A stretch of 20,408 nucleotides of DNA from Biscogniauxia marginata (taxonomy: Eukaryota > Ascomycota > Sordariomycetes > Xylariales > Xylariaceae): positions 1 through 20,408 of the forward strand of contig MU404267.1 of NCBI GenBank assembly GCA_022695795.1. Reading direction: 5' to 3'. Shown in pieces: positions 1 through 8,497 of the stretch. The notes below the pieces were generated by a model. The model was not told the DNA's origin and did not search any database. It was given only the letters and a program-made list of their open reading frames with translations. The translations under genes were made by a program, and so were the position numbers. Numbering within the stretch: the stretch's first letter is position 1; each line of letters begins with the position of its first letter.

Positions 1-94
1 TAAATAATAAATAATAAATAATAAATAATAAATAATAAATAATAAATAATAAATAATAAATAATAAATAATAAATAATAAATAATAAATAATAA
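1..94. repeat. Heptanucleotide array (TAAATAA)n
   Basis: The first ~94 bases are an almost perfect array of the 7-mer TAAATAA, about 13 units, which breaks down at about 91-100. It lies at the outer edge of the AT-rich block. It is not the fungal telomere repeat (TTAGGG). It contains no G or C and has no coding potential. Confidence 0.95.
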
Positions 95-1702
95 AAATAA
101 ATAAATCCTCGAAATTTAAATTATTAAATACCTTTTTATTTATTATATAAATATACGTATTATAATTAAATTAATTATATATATTATATTGTTTTTATTT
201 AATTATTACTCTTTTTTAAGGCCTCTTTTTTTATTATTAATTATAATATTATCTTTTTTAATTTATAAAAAAAAATTATATTAAGTAATTTTCTTATTTA
301 TAATTACTTATTTTTAGTTTTATGTCGCTTATTAAAAATATAGTTTATTTCTTAAAAACGAGTAATTTTATTTTATAATAAAAACACTTTATATATTAAT
401 ATTAAAATAATTTTTATAAGTTAATTATAAATATTTATAAAATTTATAAAATAATTAAATTATAAAGATATTTCGCGAGTTATTATAAGTATTTTAGTTT
501 TTTAAAACATTTAATTTATATCAAGGTTAAGAAAAGATATATATGTTTTTTATATAAAAAGTAATATAATAATAACCTTTTTTAAATTAAAAAGAATTAA
601 TTTAACTATATAAAATTTAATTTATATATTTGAAATAATTATTATAATAATAATAACTATAACTTTTATAAAATTAATTAAAAAGTTTTTTTAATATAAA
701 TATAATAACGGTTTATTAAACTTTATAAATGATTATTATATATTTGTTTTAAAATTTTAAAATATATAAAATTAAAAAGTTAAAACTTATATAAAGAATA
801 ATTAAATATATAAAGTATAACGATATTTTTTTATAATAATAATTTTCGTAATTATTTAAAATTAAAAGGTATATAGTTTTTTTCGTTTTTATATATATTT
901 ATAAATTAATTATTATTTAACATTATAATTTTATTTTTTAATAGTAATAAATTATCGCGATATTATGAAATAAGAAATTTTTCTTAATTAAAATAATTAA
1001 TAATACTTATAACTTAAATAATTATAATTTATTTTTAATTACTTTATTAAATTTATTATAATTATTTATATCGTTTTATATTTATTATTATTATATTAAT
1101 TTTAATAATTATTTTAATTATAAACTTTATTTCGTTAAAATTATATATATATATATATTTAAATATTATATTTTATAATTATATTACGTATTAATTTATA
1201 TTATTTTCGGTATATATTTAAAACTTTATAAAAAGCTTTTTAATAATTTATTTATTTGTTTAAATGCGTTTAAAAGGTTTTTTATCGCTATATAAAATTA
1301 AAAGTTTAATTTTATTTAACGCGCTTTATATTATAATCGCGTAATAAAATATTTATTATTTTAATAACATAATAAAAACGAGAAAAAAATAATCGATTAT
1401 TTAAATTAATAATATATCGAATAATTATAACCTTTTTATAAAATATAAGTTTTCGAAAATTTAATATAATAATTAATTATATAAATATATTTTTAAATTA
1501 TTATTATAATATAATATTAAAAACATTATAAATTTTCGATAATTAATAAAAACTAATATTTAAATAACGTTATTTATAAATAATAATATAATTAATTCGA
1601 GTTTTAAATAGTATTTTTAATTATTAAATTAAATTAATTAATATAAAAAAAATAAAAAAATAAAAAATAAAAATAATTTTATATATTTTAATTAAATAAT
1701 AT

Positions 1703-2090
1703 AAATCACGTTTTAAAAAACTAAATATTTAATATAAAAAAAGTATTCGATTTTTAAAGTATAAAGTTAAATAAAACATTTAAATAATAATAATTATTAA
1801 TTAATTTCGATATAACGTAAATGATTTTTAATAATTAAAAGTGTAATAATTATAAAATTTCGTTTACGAGTTTATTTTATTTACTTGTTTATATAATATG
1901 TTAATAAATTAATCGATTTAAATTACACGTTAAAAAACCAAATATTTAATATAAAAAATTCAGTTTTTAAAGTGTAAAACTAAAAAAACGATTTAAATAA
2001 TAATAATTATTAATTAATTTTAATATCATATAAATGTTTTTTAATGGTTAAAACTACGAAAGTTATAAAAACTAGCTTACTTGCTTATGA
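1703..2090. repeat. Degenerate ~215-bp tandem direct duplication inside the AT-rich block
   Basis: Two copies, about 1703-1893 and 1920-2090, align in the same orientation with an offset of about 213-217 bp. Shared blocks include AAATATTTAATATAAAA (about 1722 and 1940), AAATAATAATAATTATTAA (about 1782 and 1995) and TTACTTG (about 1881 and 2079). Many differences are C/T or G/A transitions, as expected if both copies decayed by RIP. The second copy, next to the normal-GC boundary, keeps more G and C. Confidence 0.75.
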
Positions 2091-2150
2091 GACACGTCAC
2101 TTATTTATATATATATTAAATAATTAAATGTTTTAATAGTAAATAGTGTC

Positions 2151-2276
2151 TGGAATTTCAAGGCGCACCGTATGTAATTCTTCCCTCGACCACCACCCAA
2201 TCCGAAAGCACCTCTTATCGCTGCTAATAATCCTTCCGGCACATACAACTTGTATTCCATTCAAGAGCGGACGACC
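2151..2276 (+). promoter_or_regulatory. Short upstream region of the prefoldin gene
   Basis: Only ~126 bp of normal-composition DNA separates the RIP-like block from the prefoldin ATG. It contains a CCAAT pentamer at 2197-2201 and pyrimidine-rich stretches. No clear TATA box is seen. That this is the promoter is inferred from position. Confidence 0.5.
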
Positions 2277-2747
2277 ATGTCAATCTCAAACGAAGCACTG
2301 CAGAAGGTGAGCAGCCCCCTTCCGGCACATCGTGTCGCAGTCTACTGAAGCGAGACACAGCTACTGCGCGAGGTCGAGACGCAGGCCGTGGCCGCGCAGC
2401 ATCAGATCTCGCTCGTCAGGACCCAACAGGCCTCCAAGCAGCGAGAGATGCGCATGGCCCAGCTGACGCGCACCGAGATATCCTCACTGCCGCCGGACAC
2501 GAACGTCTACGAGGGCGTTGGGAAAATGTTTGTCGCCCCCCTTTTCGGGTTAGGCTGAGTGACTGACTCATGCTATGCTGCCAGGTTCGTCTCGTTGCCC
2601 GTTTCCGAGATGAAGGGAAAACTCGAGGCCCAGATCAAAGAGGCCGAGGGGGAGGTGGACGGCCTGGCGAAGAGATTGCACTACCTGGAGGTTTCGCAGA
2701 AGAACAGCAAAGAACATATCGACCGTATGTTGCGGGGTGCAGGCTAA
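2277..2747 (+). CDS. PFD1: Prefoldin subunit 1 (beta-type prefoldin subunit)
   Basis: Three exons are inferred: 2277-2306, 2361-2527 and 2585-2747, giving 119 residues, the usual size for this subunit. Intron 1 (54 bp) starts GTGAGC and ends CACAG. Intron 2 (57 bp) starts GTTTGT, has a GACTGAC branch-like site and ends GCCAG. Joining them restores the family hallmark T-N-V-Y-E-G-V-G-K-M-F-V (about residues 57-68) between two long helices, the coiled-coil arms of a beta-class prefoldin. Prefoldin is a cytosolic hexamer that captures nascent actin and tubulin and hands them to the CCT/TRiC chaperonin. The start ATG opens a short first exon typical of small fungal genes. The gene lies just inside the AT-rich boundary and is transcribed away from it. 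The splice sites are my reading and would be settled by RNA-seq. Confidence 0.92.
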
Positions 2748-3722
2748 CCTGGTCAGTATAAGGTACGGAGTACCTACATATACCTAACCTACCTACATAG
2801 GTATGTAGGTATATAGGTACATGTATATACTGAGGGGTGTAGACTATACACGGGATCCGATCTCAAGAAATGGTCACGTCACGGGTCGGATGGAGGGTCT
2901 TTTTGGGTGCCCCGCACCCGGTCCGGGAGCCCTGCCAGGTTATACCTAACACCTACCTAGGTACCTACTGAGGTCCAGCTACTACATACCTACATAGGTA
3001 CATACCCATTCCTACAGTATTTACCTGTGTACCTACAGCCTGCCTACCCGCGCTACATGTACAACTATGTACAACTACCTAGTGTACATGGTATCCACTT
3101 GATACCTAGGTACCTACTGTAGGTTACTCAAGCTACTACCTATTTTTACCTACATACCTTTTATCGGTATTATTCAGCTCCTCATGCTCCTCGTCGTGCT
3201 ATTCAAATCCAACCAACCACGGGCTGACCCCTCCTTTTCCAATCTCACTTCTCTCACCACGGCCTACCCTACGGGTTGTACGTGATACGATAGACTATTT
3301 CCGGCCCCCATCTTCTAGCCGCATGAAATATGGTCTATAGACACCGTCTTTTCATGCCACATAGATAAAACACCGCATCTGAGTGGCGCAGGACCGAGTG
3401 CTAGTGACTGATTAGTACGCTGCAAGCAGTGGTATAACCCATTGCCGTATCTAATTGGCACGATGCCCAGGACACCTCTCTACCAGCACTAGGGACAGGC
3501 TGATACTGCGCATAAATGGAGGCCACACCCCACCCCGATGTCTGACCGGTCCCTGCTGACCTGGATTTGTCTCCCACACCTTTCTCTCTTCCTGTCTACC
3601 TTTCTCTCGTCTCCCGAGTCCTTCCTCTTTCGCTGCTGAACAGTCCACCCGGTTCGTGTGACTACCCTTGACTCGCTTGATTAGACTGCTGAACAATCTC
3701 CGGGCTGGAGAAAACAATAAAA
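2748..3722. other. Intergenic region: PFD1 3' flank and promoter of the coiled-coil gene
   Basis: There is no convincing gene in these 975 bp. The first 400 bp is dominated by TACCTA/TAGGTA words. From about 3180 the composition becomes ordinary, and 3575-3660 is C/T-rich, as in many fungal promoters. AAACAATAAAA lies directly before the ATG at 3723, giving A at -3, a good fungal start context. The minus-strand ORF at 3451-3738 overlaps this region and looks like a shadow. Confidence 0.6.
2755..3160. repeat. TACCTA/TAGGTA-rich repeat cluster with a perfect hairpin
   Basis: Many overlapping copies of ACCTA and its complement TAGGT form short palindromes, such as CCTAGGTACC-like units near 2958, 3000 and 3105. 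The clearest structure is at 2790-2811: arms TACCTACATA and TATGTAGGTA with a two-base loop. The same word family recurs at 8526-8885, 16080-16160 and 19885-19985, always outside genes. It has no coding potential. Confidence 0.75.
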
Positions 3723-5177
3723 ATGAGTAGATACTCATCTGACGACGACTCGGATTTCGAACTTCGCTATAAGCACCGCCATGCGTCTCCGGCTCGCCCG
3801 CCTATAGCCCATTACGTGCAGGCGCGGCCGTCGCCGTCGCGCCCTCGTTTTCTCGATGATCCGCGCCCCGACGACCGCTATCTCGTGCCCGTAGGGGAGC
3901 GCGAGCGTACCATCATGACCACCCACCGGTCGCGGTCGCGGGACCGGCGCCCTAGCTCGCCGGGTGTAGCGCCGGCGCCTCCACCGGGACCCGTCATTAT
4001 TAACAACCGCATCTACAATATGTCCGACTCCGAATCGGACGAGGATTCCCACGTGTCGCGCCATCGTTCCCACTCGCGCGCCTCGTCTAGATACTCGTAC
4101 TCGCGGGAACGGGAGCGCGAGCGAGAGCTCGAGCGAGAAAGAGAACGCGACCGATTTGCCTTAGAGCACATGCACCGAGACCATCACGAGCGGGAGCTCG
4201 AGGGCAAGCGGCGCGAATATGAACTACAGGTAGAAGGCCAGCGACGTGAGTTCGAAATGCAGGTGGAGGGCAAGCAACGGGATATGGAGCTTGAGCGGGC
4301 GCAGAGGGAGCTGCGGGAGCTTAAGCTAGCGGCGCAGATCGAACAGGAGGAGAAGCGCCGAGAGCGGACGATGAAAGAAGAGCAGGAACTGCGCGCGGCC
4401 AAGAAGGAGCTCGAAGCTATCCGCGAGAAGAAGAAGCAAGAGGAGTACGAGCGCTTGATTAAGCAGAAGCTCGAGCTTGAGCGGCTCAAGGAGGAGGAGG
4501 CCGCACTTGCCGAGAAGAAGCGCCGTGAGAAAGAGGCCAGGGAGGCGGTCGAGAGGTTTAAGAAGGAGGAGGCTGAGCGCAAACTCAGGGAGAAAGCCGC
4601 CGAGGAGGCGAAGGAACGTGAGTACAAACTGCGCATGCAGGAGCAGCTGCTCAAGTCCGGGCTTGACGAGAAAGAGATCAATGCAATCCTATCCGGCAAG
4701 AAGGTCCAGAAAGAAAAGGAGAAGGAGAAGGAGAAGGAGAAGCCGAAGGAGCAAGTGGATAAACCCCGGCCCACCTACACCCGCATGGCACGAAGACATC
4801 TCTCAATTGAGACATTGAGGTACTACGACATCGATTACCAGCTTGACCCTGTGAGTATACACCCGCCCCAACAACAACAAATACAACTTTCACTTAGGGG
4901 CTGTGGTGTGACTAACGGTAAACACCAGGATCCTGACTATATACTAATCAAGCGGTGGGTGCCCGAACCAGAGCAAGACATGCTATGGCGACACACCAAG
5001 ATCATCCGAGAACAGCGATCCGGCGGTGGTGGGCTTGTTCTAGCCATTGAGGATAAGGAGAGGAGAAAGCACCACCATCATCTCGAACCCGAATTTGAAT
5101 GGGTTCGTAAGAAGGAGCGCAGAAGGAGTCGATCTCCCTCGATATTGGCATATTTTGCTGGCGGACGACCGGCATAA
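3723..5177 (+). CDS. Uncharacterised RS/coiled-coil protein with a conserved-looking C-terminal module
   Basis: I do not recognise a named family. Exons 3723-4850 and 4929-5177 give 458 residues. The 78-bp intron (GTGAGT, CTAAC branch, CACCAG) is a multiple of three and stop-free, so the frame also reads through it. The layout is: an acidic and Arg/Ser-rich disordered N-terminus (1-125) with SR dipeptides around 69-78 and 113-128; a long charged helix rich in E, R and K (about 126-325) that predicts a coiled coil; three tandem 11-residue repeats beginning E-G-K/Q at 160, 171 and 182; a KE tract (about 330-340); and a compact C-terminal segment (about 351-408) running from TYTRMARRHLS through LIKRWVPEPEQD to the LWRHTK region. 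A basic RRRSRS tail follows. Similar proteins in fungal genomes are, to my knowledge, annotated only as hypothetical. The SR and RE content could suggest an RNA-processing or nuclear role, but that is speculation. It converges with HEM25, 271 bp apart. Confidence 0.88.
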   Translation: MSRYSSDDDSDFELRYKHRHASPARPPIAHYVQARPSPSRPRFLDDPRPDDRYLVPVGERERTIMTTHRSRSRDRRPSSPGVAPAPPPGPVIINNRIYNMSDSESDEDSHVSRHRSHSRASSRYSYSRERERERELERERERDRFALEHMHRDHHERELEGKRREYELQVEGQRREFEMQVEGKQRDMELERAQRELRELKLAAQIEQEEKRRERTMKEEQELRAAKKELEAIREKKKQEEYERLIKQKLELERLKEEEAALAEKKRREKEAREAVERFKKEEAERKLREKAAEEAKEREYKLRMQEQLLKSGLDEKEINAILSGKKVQKEKEKEKEKEKPKEQVDKPRPTYTRMARRHLSIETLRYYDIDYQLDPVSIHPPQQQQIQLSLRGCGVTNGKHQDPDYILIKRWVPEPEQDMLWRHTKIIREQRSGGGGLVLAIEDKERRKHHHHLEPEFEWVRKKERRRSRSPSILAYFAGGRPA

Positions 5178-5448
5178 GTCCAAGGCTCTTCCCTTCCGTC
5201 TTTTCTTGAATCTCGCAGTCATTCTAAATCCGACTAGGTTTTATATTCGCGTTGCTTTAGATACGTTATACCTTTTGATATTGGGTCTCATTATCTGTGT
5301 CGCGTGACACCTGTTCCCTGTGGTACGGACTGGTTTACATGGGGGGTTGGCGGAGGTGTTGAGGAGGAATATGCCATCCTTTCCCTTGATTAAACAGCAA
5401 TTGGTTTAGACTACATGATGAGATGAGTATACGGCGTTGACATTTATA
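5178..5448. other. Convergent 3' flanks of the coiled-coil gene and HEM25
   Basis: This 271-bp spacer lies between two converging genes and presumably holds both 3' untranslated regions and poly(A) sites. I see no gene or repeat in it. Confidence 0.6.
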
Positions 5449-6455
5449 TCATACATGGCCCTTCGTATTTCGATTCCAGGTAGTCTCTGCTCTTCGAATC
5501 AATTCTTCGTACAACATCCAGGCTAAAGCCGAGCTCATTGCCTTGCGTGTCATGCGCAGTGTTAGACCATCGTAAAGAGACCGCACACCACCTTCCGCGA
5601 CCATCTTTCGACAAGCCTGGAACATATTGCGGTAATCGTGCGGCTGTAACTGAATTCGTGTCTTAACGGCATCAAACGGGTTCGAGATGAAAGAACACGT
5701 CGCGCCGGCAAGTAACCCCGAGCTGAAGTTGATTGTGGCAGACAGTGAGCCTTTCATACAACCATCGGAGCTCGTGTGCAAGGCCCCCGAGGTCTCGTGA
5801 GCCAGCAATGTGCCTAGCCGCTTCTTGAATTGCTCGTATGAAACAACATACAGGCCTGCGTAAGGGGCATCGCGTATTGCGGTGGCGCCAAAGCCAGCAA
5901 AGAAGCCCGGGATGCGTTCCGTCCTGTAGATATCCCTCGCTGCCCCAGCTATGGAATGGTATGAATAGAGGCTTGACTCATAGCGGACCTTGATCACGGT
6001 CAGTGGCATGAGTATAAAGCCGGCAAAGGCCCTTGCAGCGGCTCCGGATAGGAGATTGGTGGTGTTGGAGAGTTTTGGAAGAGCGGAAGATGAATGCGAA
6101 GGGTTGCCAGGTGGCGCCGTGAGCTTTAAGGTTACCGCGTGCTGCCGGATCATGTTCAGAGTGGTGAAGTAGATGGCGGAACCGACGCCGGTCCGCAAGA
6201 CTGAGGGGGCTGTGCCCCTCCAGAAGGCAGCCAGGGCATTAGGAGACTGCGCGATCTCCCTGATGGCGGATCTGATGGATTGCGAACCGGATTGTTGGAC
6301 TCTGGTCTTGAGCAGATCGAAGGGTTGCAGAAGTACGGCACCCAAGGTTCCAGAACCCAAGCCGGCCACGAAATGGAAAGCTAAGCGATATGTGGTCAAT
6401 TGCGTTGTTGGCATTCGTCTGACTATTCTTACTCACTGGACGTAGACTTGCTCAT
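5449..6455 (-). CDS. HEM25: Mitochondrial glycine carrier, SLC25A38/Hem25 family
   Basis: Mitochondrial carrier protein of 316 residues in two exons, 6455-6437 and 6380-5449. A 56-bp intron (GTGAGT to GCTTAG) separates a 19-base first exon from the rest. The join gives [17 protein letters not shown], matching the expected short N-terminus. The three carrier repeats show QPFDLLKTR (P at residue 26), [12 protein letters not shown] (132) and NPFDAVKTR (241). Thr in place of the acidic residue in the second motif, followed by RYES, is characteristic of the SLC25A38 subfamily. The protein sits in the inner mitochondrial membrane and imports glycine for 5-aminolevulinate synthesis, the first step of heme biosynthesis. 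Fungal Hem25 has also been linked to isopentenyl pyrophosphate import. An ATG inside the intron (6414) gives a longer uninterrupted frame, which I consider a less likely start. Confidence 0.93.
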
Positions 6456-7201
6456 GGTGTTTGGGAATCCTGCCGGAGCAGAGGATTCCAGGATTCTTAC
6501 CAGCAATCCATTTGGTCCGCTTGTCTTGTCACTGCTCTGACGACCGGCTGCAAGGAAATGCTACAGGAACGTTCTGGTCGATGGCTTCGCGGCCATTCGG
6601 AAAAAAGTAGTGTGAAGCAGGAGGGAGAACGACGGAGTGTGACATTTTCTTCTTTAATTCTTCCCCTCTACTTTTATAATCTTAATATTTAACTAAAATA
6701 AGTTAATATAATTAATTAAATTAAATTCAATATAAATTAAATTTAATCTTTTAAATTTTAAAATTTAAAGTTTATTTTTCATTATTTTCACTTTTTCACG
6801 TTTATTATTTTTTATTTAATTAAAAACTTTTTAAAAATTCCCGTTTTTTAATTAAATTATATAATTATTATAATTAAAAAATTTTAAATAAAAAGGTTTA
6901 AAAATTTAATATTTATAAATTACATTTAAAATTAACCTTAATATACCTCTACTTTTAATATAGTTACGATATAGATATATGTCCATCTCTACATAGTAGG
7001 TGATATGGACGATCTAAGAATCCGGAATGACTGAAGTGAGACTAGCCGATTATGTATCTGCAAATATGGCTTATAGTGAGGTTCCGGCAATCATATATAT
7101 ATGCTTACCGTATCCTTGCTGGGGAATATAAGGCTGACATCCTCAGTAAGTTGAAGCGTGCGACATCTTAGGCTCTCCAGTGCCATGAATACTACTTCTT
7201 C
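6456..7201. other. HEM25 upstream region and COG8 3' flank with an AT-rich insert
   Basis: This 746-bp gene-free spacer lies between two minus-strand genes. The first ~190 bp upstream of HEM25 and the stretch 6975-7201 have ordinary composition. The middle is a sharply AT-rich block, described separately. I see no RNA gene and no clear TATA or CCAAT element. Confidence 0.6.
6665..6957. repeat. AT-rich insert bounded by a 12-bp direct repeat
   Basis: The 12-mer CCTCTACTTTTA occurs at 6665-6676 and again at 6946-6957, at the two edges of a very AT-rich block. Inside, TTAACT and AGTTAA form a short inverted pair near 6688-6706. The direct repeat could be a target-site duplication or terminal repeat of a small decayed element. 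No clear terminal inverted repeat or ORF remains. It lies ~210 bp upstream of the HEM25 start. Confidence 0.5.
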
Positions 7202-8497
7202 TTAGCTCTTGTCCCTAGCTCCCACAATTGATTCTAGCCGACCTGCCATAAGTCGATGTCGCTTGACCACCTCAACCCATTCATTGTCTGCGTCCTGACC
7301 GACGTTGATGCTTGCCAACAAGATTCCAAAGTCACCTCCAAGGCGACCAAGACTACCGGCACAATAGAGCACTTGCGTCAGGAGACTGTCCCGCGATGCC
7401 TGGTCTTTCACATTTGGCAAGTAAATCCTTAGTGTTTCCATCAACATCTCGATCAGATGAAAAGGAAAGGTAGACAGTGCCGAAGGCACTAGCTTCAGGG
7501 GATCTAGATCGTCGCAACCAAGCGTATCCTTGACTGTCGGTGTTGGGAATATGCTCCTAAACATGGAGACGATGGCGAAACTCTGCTCTCTGAATATCTC
7601 TATGTACCGTTTTAGGTAGCGCTCTGTCTGTTGCCCCCCCGACCACGCACTGCCGGCCGGGTGTTGTTGTTGCCGGACGTTTTCTTGGTCTGCTAGCGCG
7701 CGAAGCGGTTCTAACGCTGCGAGCATATTCACGAGCGTAGATAGGCGGCACGTAAGGAACAAAGCTCCGAGGCCACCACCGTTGCCGGAGGCACCAGCCG
7801 GGTCTAATTCGGGGACGACTCTCCGGAGCCAGCTGATGGTCCTCAAGGCTGATGCTAGCTTCAGGCCCGGCGCGCGTAAACTCAAGATCAAGTTCTTGGC
7901 CATCGATTGCATGGCCTCGTCTGCTTGTGTAGATACCGACGACACCAAGGTGGAGCCTGGGTATAGGGAATGCAGTCGCCGAATGTGGGCGCTCAAGTCC
8001 AACGCGGACGAGTAGCTTGCGGCAGGCGTCGACGACCCGGCGCCTATGGCGGTGGAAAGTAGAGTGGGCAGATCCAGGACATCGACCAGGCGCTCGATAT
8101 TTCCTGACAAGAGCAAAGCCCTCTTGCGGGAGTTGAGGATCTCATTGTCGGCCGACTTGTGATAAGTGGTTGAGAAGCGAACTGCTTCGCCGTCCAACTT
8201 AGGAATAGCGGCCTTGAGATCACTGACCGAGGAGGCTAATAAAGGCAGAGCAAGGCCTAGGTTGACGTGGCTTTCTGCAGATGTGATGACAGACCTGTGT
8301 GAGCGCTGAGAGAGAGCCTGCAATGACAGTAGTAAGGAATGAGAGACCTGGGCTAGGTTTTGTTGCTCGGTTGTCTCAAGTTGGGAGAGCGGCATAGACG
8401 TCAGGCTGGACAAGTACTCGAGGGCTACAGGGTTCGAAGTACTAGTACGGCCCGAGTTGGTGGGAGGACTTAACAAGTCGTAGAGCAGGTCAGCCAT
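7202..8497 (-). CDS. COG8: Conserved oligomeric Golgi complex subunit 8 (Dor1 family)
   Basis: A single-exon gene of 431 residues. The N-terminus (MADLLYDLLS) is followed by helical, Leu/Ser-rich sequence. The clearest family signal is the segment at about 289-318, containing TERYLKRYIEIFREQSFAIV and then MFRSIFP, which is typical of the Dor1/COG8 fold. A second helical segment around 344-398 (FPFHLIEMLMETLRIYLP onward) also fits. COG8 belongs to lobe B of the eight-subunit COG tethering complex, which tethers retrograde vesicles to Golgi cisternae and so maintains glycosylation enzymes. The protein is shorter than yeast and human COG8 (about 610 residues), as I believe is common in filamentous fungi. 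The upstream leader has a (CCA)n tract just before the ATG at 8497. The gene is divergent from the TLC-domain gene. Confidence 0.88.
   Translation of the reverse strand: MADLLYDLLSPPTNSGRTSTSNPVALEYLSSLTSMPLSQLETTEQQNLAQVSHSLLLSLQALSQRSHRSVITSAESHVNLGLALPLLASSVSDLKAAIPKLDGEAVRFSTTYHKSADNEILNSRKRALLLSGNIERLVDVLDLPTLLSTAIGAGSSTPAASYSSALDLSAHIRRLHSLYPGSTLVSSVSTQADEAMQSMAKNLILSLRAPGLKLASALRTISWLRRVVPELDPAGASGNGGGLGALFLTCRLSTLVNMLAALEPLRALADQENVRQQQHPAGSAWSGGQQTERYLKRYIEIFREQSFAIVSMFRSIFPTPTVKDTLGCDDLDPLKLVPSALSTFPFHLIEMLMETLRIYLPNVKDQASRDSLLTQVLYCAGSLGRLGGDFGILLASINVGQDADNEWVEVVKRHRLMAGRLESIVGARDKS

Larger units (their letters stand above)
1..2150. other. AT-rich, RIP-like degenerate block without genes
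   Basis: This stretch is overwhelmingly A and T, is saturated with stops in all frames, and ends abruptly near 2140-2150 where normal-GC sequence begins. The residual cytosines sit mostly in CpG and CpT. In 241-600 I counted by hand 15 C, of which 7 precede T, 4 precede G, 3 precede A and 1 precedes C, while G itself is very rare. Loss of CpA/TpG with gain of TpA is the known outcome of fungal repeat-induced point mutation. The original element, presumably a transposon, cannot be recognised. Short AT runs, such as around 1141-1165, are the only other local structure apart from the tandem duplication described separately. Confidence 0.85.

Noticed and set aside
1..94. Possible telomere at the window start
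   Set aside because: The unit is TAAATAA, with no TTAGGG/CCCTAA repeats anywhere nearby.
1..2150. Possible mitochondrial DNA or a recognisable transposon
   Set aside because: The AT richness resembles mtDNA, but all frames are saturated with stops, there are no tRNA-like or rRNA-like stretches, and the block joins nuclear spliced genes directly. No transposase or reverse-transcriptase motif survives.
4184..4774. Minus-strand Ser/Phe-rich frame of 196 codons opposite the coiled-coil gene
   Set aside because: It is the antisense of the GAG/AAG-rich coiled-coil coding sequence, which reads as Ser, Leu and Phe. It has no independent family resemblance.
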